Notes: generated by a model from the letters alone, not told the origin. Positions 25,818 to 35,004 are shown, counted from the first letter of the stretch. The stretch is DNA of 45,085 nucleotides from Acetivibrio ethanolgignens (GCF_001461035.1 NZ_LNAM01000147.1:2344-47428), one strand, 5' to 3'. Translations and numbers: made by a program.

Positions 25818-26582
25818 TTAGCCTAAAATATCTACGATTGCCGCTGCTGCCAGCATACAGCCTTCGCTGATTACTACAAAATATCCTGCCGTATCTCCGG
25901 TAATTCCTCCAAGTTCCCTTTTGCAGCGGACATAGTAATAAGCTAAGGCCGCCAGAGCCGAAGCTGCTATAAGGGCTCCCGCATAAGGATTCGTAAGTAG
26001 CATGAAGGCAATCACTATACCAGTCTGCACATATAAAGCTATTCTTACAATCCTTTTGTGGGCATTATCTGCAAAAAGAAAAAGAAGCCCCTCCCTTTTT
26101 GCGGAAGGAAAAGATATCACTCCTATTCCACTAAGACAACGGGATAAGCAAAAGCCTGCACACACGATTTTTAGCAGAGCCCTATCCCGGATTTCCGAAA
26201 AAGCCCCCAGATAAATAAGTCCGTAGGCCGCCAGCATAATGACCGCAAAGGCCCCAATATGAGAATCCTTTAAAATTTCCAGCTTTTTCTCTCTAGGCTG
26301 ATAGGACTGAAATGCATCCATAGTATCCATAAAACCATCTACATGAAAGCCTCCTGTCAGAAGCAATGGAATCACTGCACCAATCAGCGTATAACAAAGC
26401 CTCTCTATTCCACAGCCTTCGCATAACATTCCCCACAGGTAAAGCAAAAAACCTATTACAGCTCCGACCCAGGGAAAAAAGCAGAGTACATATTTCATAT
26501 CCTCTTCCTTCCATGCAAGCTGCGGTACAGGAATTTTAGAATATATGGAAAATGCAATAAAAAAAGCCTTTATTATCTGCAT
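25818..26582 (-). CDS. cobS: Adenosylcobinamide-GDP ribazoletransferase CobS
   Basis: The membrane enzyme joins adenosylcobinamide-GDP to alpha-ribazole (phosphate), the last assembly step. The 254-residue protein has multiple hydrophobic helices and the active-site region GGFHVDGFMDTMDAFQS near 77-93, followed by KLEILKDSHIGAFAV near 100-114. The segment GGITGDTAGYFV near the C-terminus is also characteristic. It follows cobU by two bases. Confidence 0.94.
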   Translation of the reverse strand: MQIIKAFFIAFSIYSKIPVPQLAWKEEDMKYVLCFFPWVGAVIGFLLYLWGMLCEGCGIERLCYTLIGAVIPLLLTGGFHVDGFMDTMDAFQSYQPREKKLEILKDSHIGAFAVIMLAAYGLIYLGAFSEIRDRALLKIVCAGFCLSRCLSGIGVISFPSAKREGLLFLFADNAHKRIVRIALYVQTGIVIAFMLLTNPYAGALIAASALAALAYYYVRCKRELGGITGDTAGYFVVISEGCMLAAAAIVDILG

Positions 26583-26584
26583 TG

Positions 26585-27124
26585 CTATCTCTCCTTTATA
26601 ACATTAGGAATTCCTTCCACTACCTCGATTACCTGATCTGCTAAATCAGCAAGTCTTTCATTGATATCTGCCACAGTCTGAATATATTCCATCGTAGCCT
26701 CATCATACTCTGTCCCAGCTTCAAATGCACTATTACTGACAATTACAAGATGCCTAAGACTTAATCCCAGCTTCTCGACCTCGTTTACCACCTTATCTGC
26801 TGCCAGCGGACCAGGAAGCATGGTTTCCCCATGAAACATTTCATTGGCAGTCAGATTGGAAATACATTCTAAAAGGGCCGTTTCCATCCTAACATTCTCT
26901 ATTTTGTCCATTACCCTGTAGATATCTACAGGCTGCTCTATGGTAACAAAACCTTTACCCCTTCTCTGCTTTCGATGTCTTTCTGCCCTTATCCTCCCTT
27001 CCTCATCAAAAACCTCCATTGTCGCGAGGTAATATTTTCTATTCTTTTGAGAAAGCTGAGCCGTATATTCCTCTGCATAGGCAGATTTTCCACTGCCGCT
27101 TTTTCCCATAATCAATGTAATCAT
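26585..27124 (-). CDS. cobU: Adenosylcobinamide kinase / guanylyltransferase CobU
   Basis: The bifunctional enzyme phosphorylates adenosylcobinamide and transfers GMP to it. The 179 residues include P-loop MGKSGSGKSAYAEE near 6-19, RHRKQRRGKGFVTIEQP near 49-65 (holding the guanylyl-accepting histidine) and VIVSNSAFEAGTEYDEAT near 126-143. It begins three bases after cobT. The SD is weak, so translation may depend on coupling. Confidence 0.94.
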   Translation of the reverse strand: MITLIMGKSGSGKSAYAEEYTAQLSQKNRKYYLATMEVFDEEGRIRAERHRKQRRGKGFVTIEQPVDIYRVMDKIENVRMETALLECISNLTANEMFHGETMLPGPLAADKVVNEVEKLGLSLRHLVIVSNSAFEAGTEYDEATMEYIQTVADINERLADLADQVIEVVEGIPNVIKER

Positions 27125-27127
27125 TTT

Positions 27128-28219
27128 TCAATGCCTCTTATACTGTTCTATCTCTATATCTGAAAAGGTGGTTCTGTCATTGTAAACACTCAGTGCCATA
27201 TCTAACAGGGCAAGCATCATGACAGCTCCTGTCCCTTCTCCCAAAGCCATTTTTCCATCTATCACCGGCTCCAGCTTAAGCTCCTTCATAAGCATTTCTA
27301 CTGCAGGCTCTTTTCCCTTATGAGAAGGGATAAGATAAGCCCTTGTACCAGGAACCATCCGTTCTGCCAGAAGAGCCGCCACCATACTGATTACGCCATC
27401 CAGCACTACTGGCACATGATAAAGTGCTCCACCGATACAAACCCCTGCAAGGCCTGCAATATCAAGCCCGCCAACAGATGTCAATATGTCAACCACATCT
27501 GCCTTTTCCAAATCGTATTTTTCTATTGCCTCTTTTATCATCTGCTGTTTACAAAAAAGTCCTTCATCGCTTAGTCCAGCTCCCCGGCCTGTGACCCTTT
27601 CTGCCTCACAATGCAAAAGAGCTGCTGCTACCGCACTGCTTGTAGTGGTATTCCCGATTCCCATCTCTCCTGCTGCTACTATCTGGTAGCCTGCCATCTT
27701 GCAGCTAAACACCATGTCAATCCCTACTGCAACTGCCTGAATTGCCTCTGTCTCTGTCATAGCCTTTTCCTTCTTAAAATTTCTGGTTCCGCAGCTTATT
27801 TTCCGATCCACTACCCCTGGTATTGGGCTTTTTTGATTTATTCCAATATCAACAGGTATCGTATCAGCTCTGATTTTTTCGGCCATTCTCCCTACACTGG
27901 ACTGCTTCTTTGTCATTGCCTGGACAACTGCCAGTGTAACCTCCTGTCCACACTGACTGACACCCTCTTCTACAATCCCGTTGTCAGCACACATGATAAT
28001 AACAGCCTTTTTAGAAATATCAATTTTATCCGTACCTGTAATTGCTCCGATTTGAGCTGTTAAAGCTTCAAAGCTTCCCATTCCGTCGATAGGCTTGGCA
28101 ATCAGATCCCAGTTCCTTAACACCCTTTTTCTTATCTTACTATCTGGTGTCTCTATTCTCAGCTGATTAAGTTCCTTTCTTCTAAAGCTGCTCCAAACGG
28201 GCCTCCCTAAGCATTCCAT
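27128..28219 (-). CDS. cobT: Nicotinate-nucleotide-dimethylbenzimidazole phosphoribosyltransferase CobT
   Basis: CobT activates the lower-ligand base to alpha-ribazole phosphate. The 363 residues include [21 protein letters not shown] near 42-62, [18 protein letters not shown] near 73-90, the [20 protein letters not shown] segment near 171-190, [10 protein letters not shown] near 200 and a late [10 protein letters not shown] with catalytic Glu near 338. The ATG at 28219 has GGAGG six bases upstream and lies 38 bases inside the cbiP end. The first 20 residues look divergent from the family, so a shorter start cannot be excluded. The lower ligand is not indicated, since no bza or bluB genes are seen here. 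Confidence 0.93.
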   Translation of the reverse strand: MECLGRPVWSSFRRKELNQLRIETPDSKIRKRVLRNWDLIAKPIDGMGSFEALTAQIGAITGTDKIDISKKAVIIMCADNGIVEEGVSQCGQEVTLAVVQAMTKKQSSVGRMAEKIRADTIPVDIGINQKSPIPGVVDRKISCGTRNFKKEKAMTETEAIQAVAVGIDMVFSCKMAGYQIVAAGEMGIGNTTTSSAVAAALLHCEAERVTGRGAGLSDEGLFCKQQMIKEAIEKYDLEKADVVDILTSVGGLDIAGLAGVCIGGALYHVPVVLDGVISMVAALLAERMVPGTRAYLIPSHKGKEPAVEMLMKELKLEPVIDGKMALGEGTGAVMMLALLDMALSVYNDRTTFSDIEIEQYKRH

Positions 28220-29663
28220 AGATTTCCTCCATATTCAGATACTCTCTTAGTGTATCTGCTAATTTATCATACTGTGTTTCCTTATAGATCTGATAGTCCA
28301 TAAGCCCTTCCTTTTCTATTTCAATTCCCTTTTTCCCTGCCAGGGCCCTTATGATAGCTTCAGTTGCCTCCTTCTGATCAAATAGACCATGAATATAAGA
28401 ACCATACACATTTTTCCCATCAGATACCACATTTCCCGGCTCCTTCTTTTCCCCACAAAAAAAGGTCTGTCCCATGTGAATTTCATAGCCCTCAAAGTCT
28501 AAGCCCGAAAGCTCCTTAAATAAACCCTCCAGCCTACTTACCATACCCTTTGTCTGGCACCGCTTTTTTTCCTTCTTTAATACCGTCTGAAGCGGCAAAA
28601 GTTCCATCCCCCGGATACTGCCTCCTTCCTCCACCCTTTCCGGATCAGCTATCAGCCTTCCAAGCATCTGATAGCCGCCACAGATACCAAACACTGGTGT
28701 TTTTTCTGCCTGTTGCTTTATTGCTGCCTCTAAACCATTCTGTCTCATCCATTTCAAATCACCAATTGTATTTTTACTTCCTGGAAGAAAAATCAAATCC
28801 GGGTGCCGAAGCTCCTCTACTGAGGACACATAACGTACCGATACCTCCGGCATCTGTTCAAACACATTAAAATCCGTAAAATTAGAAATCCTCGGGTATC
28901 GGATTACCGCAATATCGATAAGCCCTGTCCCCTTTTTCTCAAACCGCCCTGTCAGACTATCCTCATCCTCCAGAGACAGCTCCATGTAAGGTATAACTCC
29001 TGTCACAGGAACTCCTCCCTTCTCATAAAGCATTTCTATTCCCGGATCAAGTATGGATTTGTCTCCCCGGAATTTATTGATAATAAGCCCCTTTATCCTT
29101 TCTCTTTCCTTCTCAGTCAGAAGCACAAGTGTACCTAAAAGCTGTGCAAAGACACCGCCTCTGTCAATATCGCCTACTAAGAGCACTGGGGCATCTACCA
29201 TTGCGGCCAGTCCCATATTTACAATATCATTCTGTTTTAAATTAATTTCTGCCGGACTCCCAGCTCCTTCTATTACAACAATATCTGCCAGCTCCTCCAG
29301 CCTTAAAAAGGCTGCCTTAATTTCAGGAATTAGTGTACCTTTATAGTCAAAATAATCCCTTGCACTCATGCTGCCAACCACCTCTCCATTCACGATGACC
29401 TGGGAGCCGGTGTGGCTTGTAGGCTTTAAAAGAATCGGATTCATGCAGACCATTGGTTCAATTTTCGCTGCCTCTGCCTGCATCGCCTGTGCTCTTCCTA
29501 TCTCAAGTCCTTCCGTTGTAATAAAGGAGTTGAGAGCCATATTCTGCGACTTAAAGGGTGCTACACGGTATCCATCCTGCTTAAAAATCCTGCACAGCCC
29601 TGCCACCAAAAGGCTCTTGCCAGCATTGGACATGGTTCCCTGAACCATAATAACCTTTGCCAT
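28182..29663 (-). CDS. cbiP: Cobyric acid synthase CbiP (CobQ)
   Basis: CbiP amidates side chains b, d, e and g of adenosylcobyrinate diamide using glutamine and ATP. The 493-residue protein has the ATPase domain with P-loop [12 protein letters not shown] near 8-19, [14 protein letters not shown] near 37-50 and [13 protein letters not shown] near 130. The C-terminal amidotransferase domain has [11 protein letters not shown] near 329-339 and the catalytic His in GSYIHGLFD near 428. It sits between the importer genes and cobT. Confidence 0.95.
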   Translation of the reverse strand: MAKVIMVQGTMSNAGKSLLVAGLCRIFKQDGYRVAPFKSQNMALNSFITTEGLEIGRAQAMQAEAAKIEPMVCMNPILLKPTSHTGSQVIVNGEVVGSMSARDYFDYKGTLIPEIKAAFLRLEELADIVVIEGAGSPAEINLKQNDIVNMGLAAMVDAPVLLVGDIDRGGVFAQLLGTLVLLTEKERERIKGLIINKFRGDKSILDPGIEMLYEKGGVPVTGVIPYMELSLEDEDSLTGRFEKKGTGLIDIAVIRYPRISNFTDFNVFEQMPEVSVRYVSSVEELRHPDLIFLPGSKNTIGDLKWMRQNGLEAAIKQQAEKTPVFGICGGYQMLGRLIADPERVEEGGSIRGMELLPLQTVLKKEKKRCQTKGMVSRLEGLFKELSGLDFEGYEIHMGQTFFCGEKKEPGNVVSDGKNVYGSYIHGLFDQKEATEAIIRALAGKKGIEIEKEGLMDYQIYKETQYDKLADTLREYLNMEEIYGMLREARLEQL

Positions 29664-29681
29664 ATATTTTCTACCCTTCCA

Positions 29682-30785
29682 TCATTTTTTCATCTCAATT
29701 TCCATTCCCTGCTGTATCGCATAGGAAAGCAATTCCTTATTTGCAGCCTCCAGCGTTCCAAATATCTCCTTACAGCAAATGACCCGTTTACAGGAGTCCA
29801 TTCGCTCCTTTGCTGTCTCTATCAAAATATCCGTGATTGGCTCAAAAGCCTTTGCCTTTATAACCTCTGCTGCCAGAGCCTTTGCCACCGGATAGTCCAA
29901 GTCATTTTCAAATATAATACCTGTCATAAAAGAAAGTCCCTGCCGCTGCAGACTATGGTATATCTGTCTTCCACAGCCTCCGCCAGCTATTACAAATAAA
30001 AAAGGCTCACCCCTAGCTGCATCCAGCTCCATATTTCCATTAACCTCATCAAAGCTGCCTGTTTCTATAGAAAATAACCTTGAAATATAGCCTGGCTGAA
30101 ATATCTCCTCCGGTCTGCCAAGGCGTTCCACGTAGTTCCCATTAATACAGAGGATTTTATCAGAAACTCTCTCTGCCAGTTCCAGCTCATGGAGAGACAT
30201 AATGACAGTCAGCCCCTTTTTCCTCCTCATTTCCTGCAAAATAGATAAAAATTCCAGCTTATACTTTACATCCAGATAAGAGGTCGGTTCATCCAGAATA
30301 ATAATTTCCGGCTCCTGACAAATAGCTCTTGCAAGCATAACCCTCTGCCTTTGACCATCACTGATGCATGTAAAATCCTGTTCCTTAAGCTCTGTCACAT
30401 GAACAAGCTCCATTGCCTCTTCCACCACCTGATAATCTGCCTCCGACAAAATACCCAGCTGACCGGTATAGGGATACCTTCCAGTAGCAACCACTTCTTC
30501 ACAGGTCATCATTTCTGAACGCAGTTTTTCAGTCAGCAGGATTGCCATTTTCTGTGACAGCTGCGTACCGGAAAGCTGATTTAAGCTTTGTCCATCCAGA
30601 TAAATAACTCCATGGATAAGTTCAAGCTGCCTTGCAATGCTTTTCAAGGCCGTAGATTTACCCACACCATTTGGCCCAATCAGTGTCAGAATTTCTCCTT
30701 TTTCCAGCCGGATTTCCATATTTTCAATCAAAGGCTTCTTATGATAGCCCACACTCATTTTCTCTGTTTGAAAATAATACTCCAT
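29682..30785 (-). CDS. BtuD/FecE-type ABC importer ATPase with an extra C-terminal domain
   Basis: Residues 1-250 form an iron-siderophore/B12 family ATPase: Walker A GPNGVGKST (37-45), signature ISDGQRQRV (near 141-149), Walker B IIILDEPTSYLD (161-172) and switch His 199 in SLHELELA. Residues about 258-367 form an additional domain not found in BtuD. It starts with FLFVIAGGGCGRQ, a glycine-rich Rossmann-like turn, and contains a CKRVICCKE segment with three cysteines. It energises the neighbouring BtuC-like permease. Substrate is inferred from the riboswitch operon to be a corrinoid, cobalt complex or related tetrapyrrole. Its start overlaps the permease stop (TAATG). Confidence 0.88.
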   Translation of the reverse strand: MEYYFQTEKMSVGYHKKPLIENMEIRLEKGEILTLIGPNGVGKSTALKSIARQLELIHGVIYLDGQSLNQLSGTQLSQKMAILLTEKLRSEMMTCEEVVATGRYPYTGQLGILSEADYQVVEEAMELVHVTELKEQDFTCISDGQRQRVMLARAICQEPEIIILDEPTSYLDVKYKLEFLSILQEMRRKKGLTVIMSLHELELAERVSDKILCINGNYVERLGRPEEIFQPGYISRLFSIETGSFDEVNGNMELDAARGEPFLFVIAGGGCGRQIYHSLQRQGLSFMTGIIFENDLDYPVAKALAAEVIKAKAFEPITDILIETAKERMDSCKRVICCKEIFGTLEAANKELLSYAIQQGMEIEMKK

Positions 30786-31807
30786 TAGTCTATCTTCTCC
30801 TTATTACGGTTTACCATAATCCACAACACTACTGGTGCTCCAAAAATTGCCGTCACCGTGCTGATGCTCAGCTCTGTAGGTGTAAACAGGGTTCTTGCAA
30901 GCAAATCACAAAACAGGCAAAATACACTTCCTCCCAGGAAGCAGGCTGGTATCATTAAAATAGGCTTTGTCGTTCCTAAAAGATGTTTTACTAGATGTGG
31001 TGCCGCAATTCCTACAAAGGAAATCGGCCCTGCATATGCCACAATACAGGCAGATAAGATACTGGATAAAATAACCAGCATAACACGAAGCAACCGGATA
31101 TCAACTCCCATGTTTTTCGCATATGCTTCGCCCAGCTGATATGCACTTAACGGCTTTGACATCAAAAATACAGCTATAAAAGTAACTATCGTCACAGCTG
31201 ACATAACGGTTACATGCTCCCAGTTCATACCAGAAAAGCTTCCTCTAGACCAGTTATGCAGATTTACAATATCTGCATCATTAGCAAAGGTTACTACAAG
31301 CTCTGTAATTGCCGAGCAAATATAACCAATCATTACTCCGCTAACAACCAGCATAGATATGTTATTTACCCTGCGGGACATCAAAAGTACAAATCCCATA
31401 GATATCATAGAGCCCAGAAATGCAGCAATAATAAGTACTACAGAGCTTACTGTAATTGCCCTTTCCATTAAAAATACCATAACCCCTGCCACTATCATCT
31501 TTGCTCCGGAGGAAATACCAAGAACAAAAGGCCCTGCAATCGGATTATGAAAAAAGGTTTGTAAAAGATACCCTGCAAGTGCCAGAGCTCCTCCCAGTAC
31601 CATAGCCGCTGATGCCCTTGGCAGCCGGATATCCCATAGTATTCTTTCCATTGTTTTATCCATTTTCTGCCCTGCAATACTTTTTCCAATATCCGATAAA
31701 GGAATTTCCACACTTCCGATACAAATATTCAAAGAAAAAAATAATACCACACCTAATACAAGGAAAAGAAAGGCCGCTATGTATCTTACCTTTTTATTCC
31801 ACTGCAT
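30785..31807 (-). CDS. BtuC/FecCD-family ABC importer permease
   Basis: The 340-residue integral membrane protein shows the FecCD pattern of about ten helices. Visible landmarks are RLPRASAAMVLGGALALAGYLLQ near 62-84, the HNPIAGPFVLGISSGA segment near 87-102, the cytoplasmic coupling region AKNMGVDIRLLR near 227-238, and ISFVGIAAPHLVKHLLGT near 261-278. The ATG lies 14 bases inside the binding-protein gene with AGGAGG upstream. Family members carry B12, siderophores or haem; the riboswitch context favours a corrinoid or cobalt-related cargo. Confidence 0.9.
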   Translation of the reverse strand: MQWNKKVRYIAAFLFLVLGVVLFFSLNICIGSVEIPLSDIGKSIAGQKMDKTMERILWDIRLPRASAAMVLGGALALAGYLLQTFFHNPIAGPFVLGISSGAKMIVAGVMVFLMERAITVSSVVLIIAAFLGSMISMGFVLLMSRRVNNISMLVVSGVMIGYICSAITELVVTFANDADIVNLHNWSRGSFSGMNWEHVTVMSAVTIVTFIAVFLMSKPLSAYQLGEAYAKNMGVDIRLLRVMLVILSSILSACIVAYAGPISFVGIAAPHLVKHLLGTTKPILMIPACFLGGSVFCLFCDLLARTLFTPTELSISTVTAIFGAPVVLWIMVNRNKEKID

Positions 31808-32966
31808 ATGAATCCTCCTGCTTCAGGCGGAAAAGATATCTCATACCTTCTTCTCCTTTTCCCTGAAGCATCCTGTGAATGTCCTCAATTAAATAGCCAA
31901 TCGACATAGACTGCTGGTACATATCATTGGAAGTACAGAAAACATTTCCTTCCTGCACCGCCTTAAAATCCTCTAAAGATGGACATTTGTCAAGAAGCTC
32001 CTCTATAGAGACAACACCACCGTCTATCGAACTATTGTAAATAATAAAATCCACATCCCTCGCACCGCTATAAAACTCTTCTATCTGCATATTTATCGTA
32101 GACCTTTTAGACTCTGGATCACCCAGCTTGTCAAAAACATATTTTCCCCCTGCAAGCTCTATCATTTTGGGTACATAATCAGAGCTTTGACGCACCTGTA
32201 CCAGTCCATTTGATGTAATAAAAAAGAATGCAACTGTTTTATCCGTTTTTTCATCCGCTGTTACTGCTTCTAAAATCTCCATCTGCCTGTTAAAGACCTT
32301 TTCTGCCCTTTCTTCCTTTCCCACTAAGGCTCCAAAAAACTTAATCCACTCTACCCTGCCCAACGGATGAGACTCATAACTGGAATACTCTATCATAACC
32401 GGAATTCCAAACTCCTCAAGCATCTCTACCACCTCCGGCGAATGAGATACCATCATGTTTTCAATAGCCAGAGAACAATTTTTTGAAACAATCAGTTCAT
32501 AATCCGGCTTATTATATTTCCCTGCATACAAAAGTGTTCCCTTTTCCATAGCTTCTTTTGCCGCTTCAATATACCAGCCACTCTCCTTTTGTCCAGAGAG
32601 TGTAATGGTATCTATCGCATCCAACTCACAAAACATATCCATAACTGCAGATGCAACCAGATAAAGATTTTTTATCGGACGCTGCAAAACAACAACTGCT
32701 TCTCCAAGTCCTTGGGGAATATCTTTCCCCTTTGGCACGACAAATAACTTTCTACCATCCTTTATCGTCAATAAGGTATAACCACCCTCATAATAATCTA
32801 CCGAAAAATTCTCTGCAAACTTAAGCTCCATACTTCCTTCATATACAAGCTCCGTTCCTTCTGTACCAGAGGTAAAACCAGAAGCAGGACTGCCGCAGCC
32901 ACTTAGCCCCAGCAGTCCCAGCAAAAGCAAACAGTATAACAGTATCAGCTTTTTTCTTCCTGTCAT
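31794..32966 (-). CDS. BtuF/TroA-type substrate-binding lipoprotein
   Basis: The 390-residue lipoprotein has a Lys/Arg start, a leucine-rich hydrophobic stretch and the lipobox LSGC near 21-24. It then has two lobes of the helical-backbone (cluster A) binding fold. The protein is longer than BtuF, with an N-terminal beta segment (YEGSMELKFAENFSVDYYEGGYTLL) before the first lobe, as in several Firmicutes Fe/B12-type binding proteins. It docks to the BtuC-like permease encoded next. It sits directly after the exported CbiK-like gene, so the two are plausible extracytoplasmic partners. The ligand is unknown. Confidence 0.87.
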   Translation of the reverse strand: MTGRKKLILLYCLLLLGLLGLSGCGSPASGFTSGTEGTELVYEGSMELKFAENFSVDYYEGGYTLLTIKDGRKLFVVPKGKDIPQGLGEAVVVLQRPIKNLYLVASAVMDMFCELDAIDTITLSGQKESGWYIEAAKEAMEKGTLLYAGKYNKPDYELIVSKNCSLAIENMMVSHSPEVVEMLEEFGIPVMIEYSSYESHPLGRVEWIKFFGALVGKEERAEKVFNRQMEILEAVTADEKTDKTVAFFFITSNGLVQVRQSSDYVPKMIELAGGKYVFDKLGDPESKRSTINMQIEEFYSGARDVDFIIYNSSIDGGVVSIEELLDKCPSLEDFKAVQEGNVFCTSNDMYQQSMSIGYLIEDIHRMLQGKGEEGMRYLFRLKQEDSYAVE

Positions 32967-32977
32967 TATATCTTCCT

Positions 32978-34579
32978 CTATTTTACAGCCTTCATCGTAT
33001 CCGAGTGAAAGGTAAGTGTATACTCGATTTCATGAGGCTTGCTCATGGCTACTGTGTCTCCAATTACTTCCATTTTCTCATCAAATGCGGAAACAGGAAT
33101 CTCAAATACAGAATTTCCTTCTGTGTTAACGGGCAGATATTTTTCTCCATCTACCAGCATATAATCATAATTCGGGCTACTCCATTCTATTGTTGCAACT
33201 TTTGTATCTCCTGTTACCGTAATTGTTGTCGGAGAAGTAATCGTTGTCTTTCCGCTTCCCCCTTCCAAGGTCACATCAATTGTATATGTACCAGCCTTGG
33301 CTTTCACTTCAGAAGAGACTTCCGAAAGAGTTGCAGAAAGGAAGGTAAGCTGCCTGTCATACCAGGCTTCCTTCTTTTTACTGAAGGCTGCACAATCTAT
33401 CGGCATATCCATGGCCTCTACTGGTATTGTATAGGTATAAGCCCCCTCTGCATCCTCCTCATAAGGAATGCAGTCTGTATCTTGTGAACTTTCTGCCTGC
33501 TGTGCTGTTCCTAAGTAAAGCTTACTATACCCCTTTCCGCTAAGGGTAAGTACTGCTGTCATATTTCCATCGGTTACGGAAAGCTCTGCTTTTACAACTT
33601 TAAACATGGAAGAGCTTGATTCGACCTCAACGCAGTATTTTCCATTTGCAATGCTATCTACCTTTGAAACTGTCTTTTTTACTCCGGTAAAGCCGTTTCC
33701 TTCTGTGATTGCCGCCCTTACATGGTCTACATAAAGCTTCTGGATTGCAGGAATCTGCCCCAGACCTTCAATTATGCATTCAACCGTATAGCCCTCTCCT
33801 TCCAGAACTGACTTCCAGGAATCCTCTTCTTCTCCTGCCATATCATTGTTCGCATGGTCTCCTGCTACTACCATCAAAGGCTCAAGAATCACCCTTTTGT
33901 AGACTCCCTTTTCCTCCAGAGCAACAACTACGTCATCCAGGGAAGGCTCTGCCTCTACAGTACCAATATAATAGTTTTCATAACCACTTTCTATTAGTTT
34001 ATCCTGAAGCTTTGCATAAACACCATTCGATTCTGCTTCTGTTCCATGTCCCATAAAGCAGATGGCTGTCGTTCCATCGTCATATTCTGCTGTTTTTTCC
34101 GTAATTGCCTGGATTACTCCATCAAAATCAGCATCACTTGTAAGAAGCGGCTCACCTAGGATAATTTTTTCAAATTTATCCTGATAATCCGTCAATTCCT
34201 TTACCAGGTCATTGTATTCATAGCCATTCATTAAATGTGTAGGTTGTACTACTAATTCCTTCACACCATCTTTTGCAGCCCTGTCCAGTGCTTCTGTTAC
34301 ATTATCAATTTCCAGGCCATCACGCTCCTTTAGCTTGTCAATGATAATCTGGCTGGTAAATGCTCTCCTTACCTCATATTCCGGGAATTCTTCGGTAATT
34401 GCCTTCTCAATCGCCCCAATTGTAGCATCTCTGCTATCATTATAGCTTGTTCCAAAGCTTACTACTAAAATTGCAGCATTACTTTCTTTTTGTTCCTTCT
34501 GTGCCTCTGTACTTTGGCAGCCTCCCAGACAGCATACACATAAGATTACTGCCAGAAGCCTTGCAAATCGTTCTTTCAT
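32978..34579 (-). CDS. cbiK: CbiK-type cobaltochelatase as an exported lipoprotein with two C-terminal beta-rich domains
   Basis: Residues 1-21 are a lipoprotein signal with lipobox LGGC (Cys21). Residues about 35-292 are a complete CbiK domain: VSFGTSYNDSRDATI near 40-54, VVQPTHLMNGYEYNDL with His115, the catalytic-type histidines His178 (CFMGHGTEAESN) and His242 (VVAGDHANNDMAGEE). Their spacing of 64 is close to that of the two active-site histidines in enteric CbiK. Residues about 308-420 and 425-533 form two mutually similar beta-rich domains (GKY-x-VEV / GTY-x-IDV; YTYTIPVEAM / SVFEIPVSAF; ending QLTF / TLTF), NEAT-like in pattern. It is the first gene after the cobalamin riboswitch. Cytoplasmic CbiK inserts Co into sirohydrochlorin; what an anchored external version does is open. 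Confidence 0.88.
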   Translation of the reverse strand: MKERFARLLAVILCVCCLGGCQSTEAQKEQKESNAAILVVSFGTSYNDSRDATIGAIEKAITEEFPEYEVRRAFTSQIIIDKLKERDGLEIDNVTEALDRAAKDGVKELVVQPTHLMNGYEYNDLVKELTDYQDKFEKIILGEPLLTSDADFDGVIQAITEKTAEYDDGTTAICFMGHGTEAESNGVYAKLQDKLIESGYENYYIGTVEAEPSLDDVVVALEEKGVYKRVILEPLMVVAGDHANNDMAGEEEDSWKSVLEGEGYTVECIIEGLGQIPAIQKLYVDHVRAAITEGNGFTGVKKTVSKVDSIANGKYCVEVESSSSMFKVVKAELSVTDGNMTAVLTLSGKGYSKLYLGTAQQAESSQDTDCIPYEEDAEGAYTYTIPVEAMDMPIDCAAFSKKKEAWYDRQLTFLSATLSEVSSEVKAKAGTYTIDVTLEGGSGKTTITSPTTITVTGDTKVATIEWSSPNYDYMLVDGEKYLPVNTEGNSVFEIPVSAFDEKMEVIGDTVAMSKPHEIEYTLTFHSDTMKAVK

Positions 34580-34664
34580 ATTTTCCTCATTTCTGCAGTT
34601 GCCTGCTATTTTCTATAAATTAAATATGCTTTACTTTAAAACGATGGCTTTCCCACAAAACGCA

Positions 34665-34703
34665 ACAAAAAGAAAAACCCTTTCCTATACAGGTAAAGGG
34701 TTT
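34665..34703 (-). terminator. Riboswitch-controlled intrinsic terminator
   Basis: On the minus strand AAACCCTTT and AAAGGGTTT pair across an 11-base loop and run into a T-rich tract (TTCTTTTTG). It lies between the riboswitch aptamer and the CbiK-like gene, the expected position for the expression platform. A possible antiterminator is GGTTGTAC (34778-34771) pairing with GTACAAACC (34707-34699), which overlaps the 5' terminator arm. Confidence 0.85.
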
Positions 34704-34812
34704 GTACACAAAAGAAATCTGCCCAGTGCATATCCTTCCAAAAGGAAAACTGACACTGTGCAAATATAACGTACAACCAGTTACTCGTGGTCTGAAACAA
34801 TCGTTTCTGTAC

Positions 34813-34986
34813 AACAATAAGGCAGGTCTCCCGGCTTATAGATCATCACATCAGCCATCTTCCCAGTTTCCCAGTGATATCTCGGCTTCTGCTCCTTAAT
34901 TACGGTGACGAGTTCGCACAGGATTTGCACCTGTTTCCCTTTTCACCGGAACCAATCATTCTTAATTGTTCCGACACCTTACTGTT
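34813..34986 (-). ncRNA. Cobalamin (AdoCbl-type) riboswitch aptamer
   Basis: Minus-strand sequence carries the conserved cobalamin-riboswitch blocks in order. P1 is AACAGTAAGG (34986-34977) pairing with CCTTATTGTT (34822-34813). A CGGAACAAT...ATTGGTTCCG hairpin follows, then GGTGAAAAGGGAA, CAGGTGCAAATCCTG, GCCGAGATATCACTGGGAAACTGGGAAG-type core (about 34889-34862) and the B12 box AAGCCGGGAGACCTGCC (34837-34821). It controls the downstream 19-kb operon by transcription termination: ligand-bound aptamer should favour the terminator. Confidence 0.95.
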
Positions 34987-35004
34987 ACATATTCAATTTT
35001 CGCC

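Noticed and set aside
33005-33487. 160-codon plus-strand frame opposite the CbiK-like gene
   Set aside because: Fully antisense to a well-supported gene, with Cys/His/Phe-rich translation typical of reverse-complement shadows.
34813-34986. Small ORFs (34702-34899 and 34905-35336) as genes
   Set aside because: They run opposite to the cobalamin riboswitch or the symporter gene, and the sequence is explained by those features.
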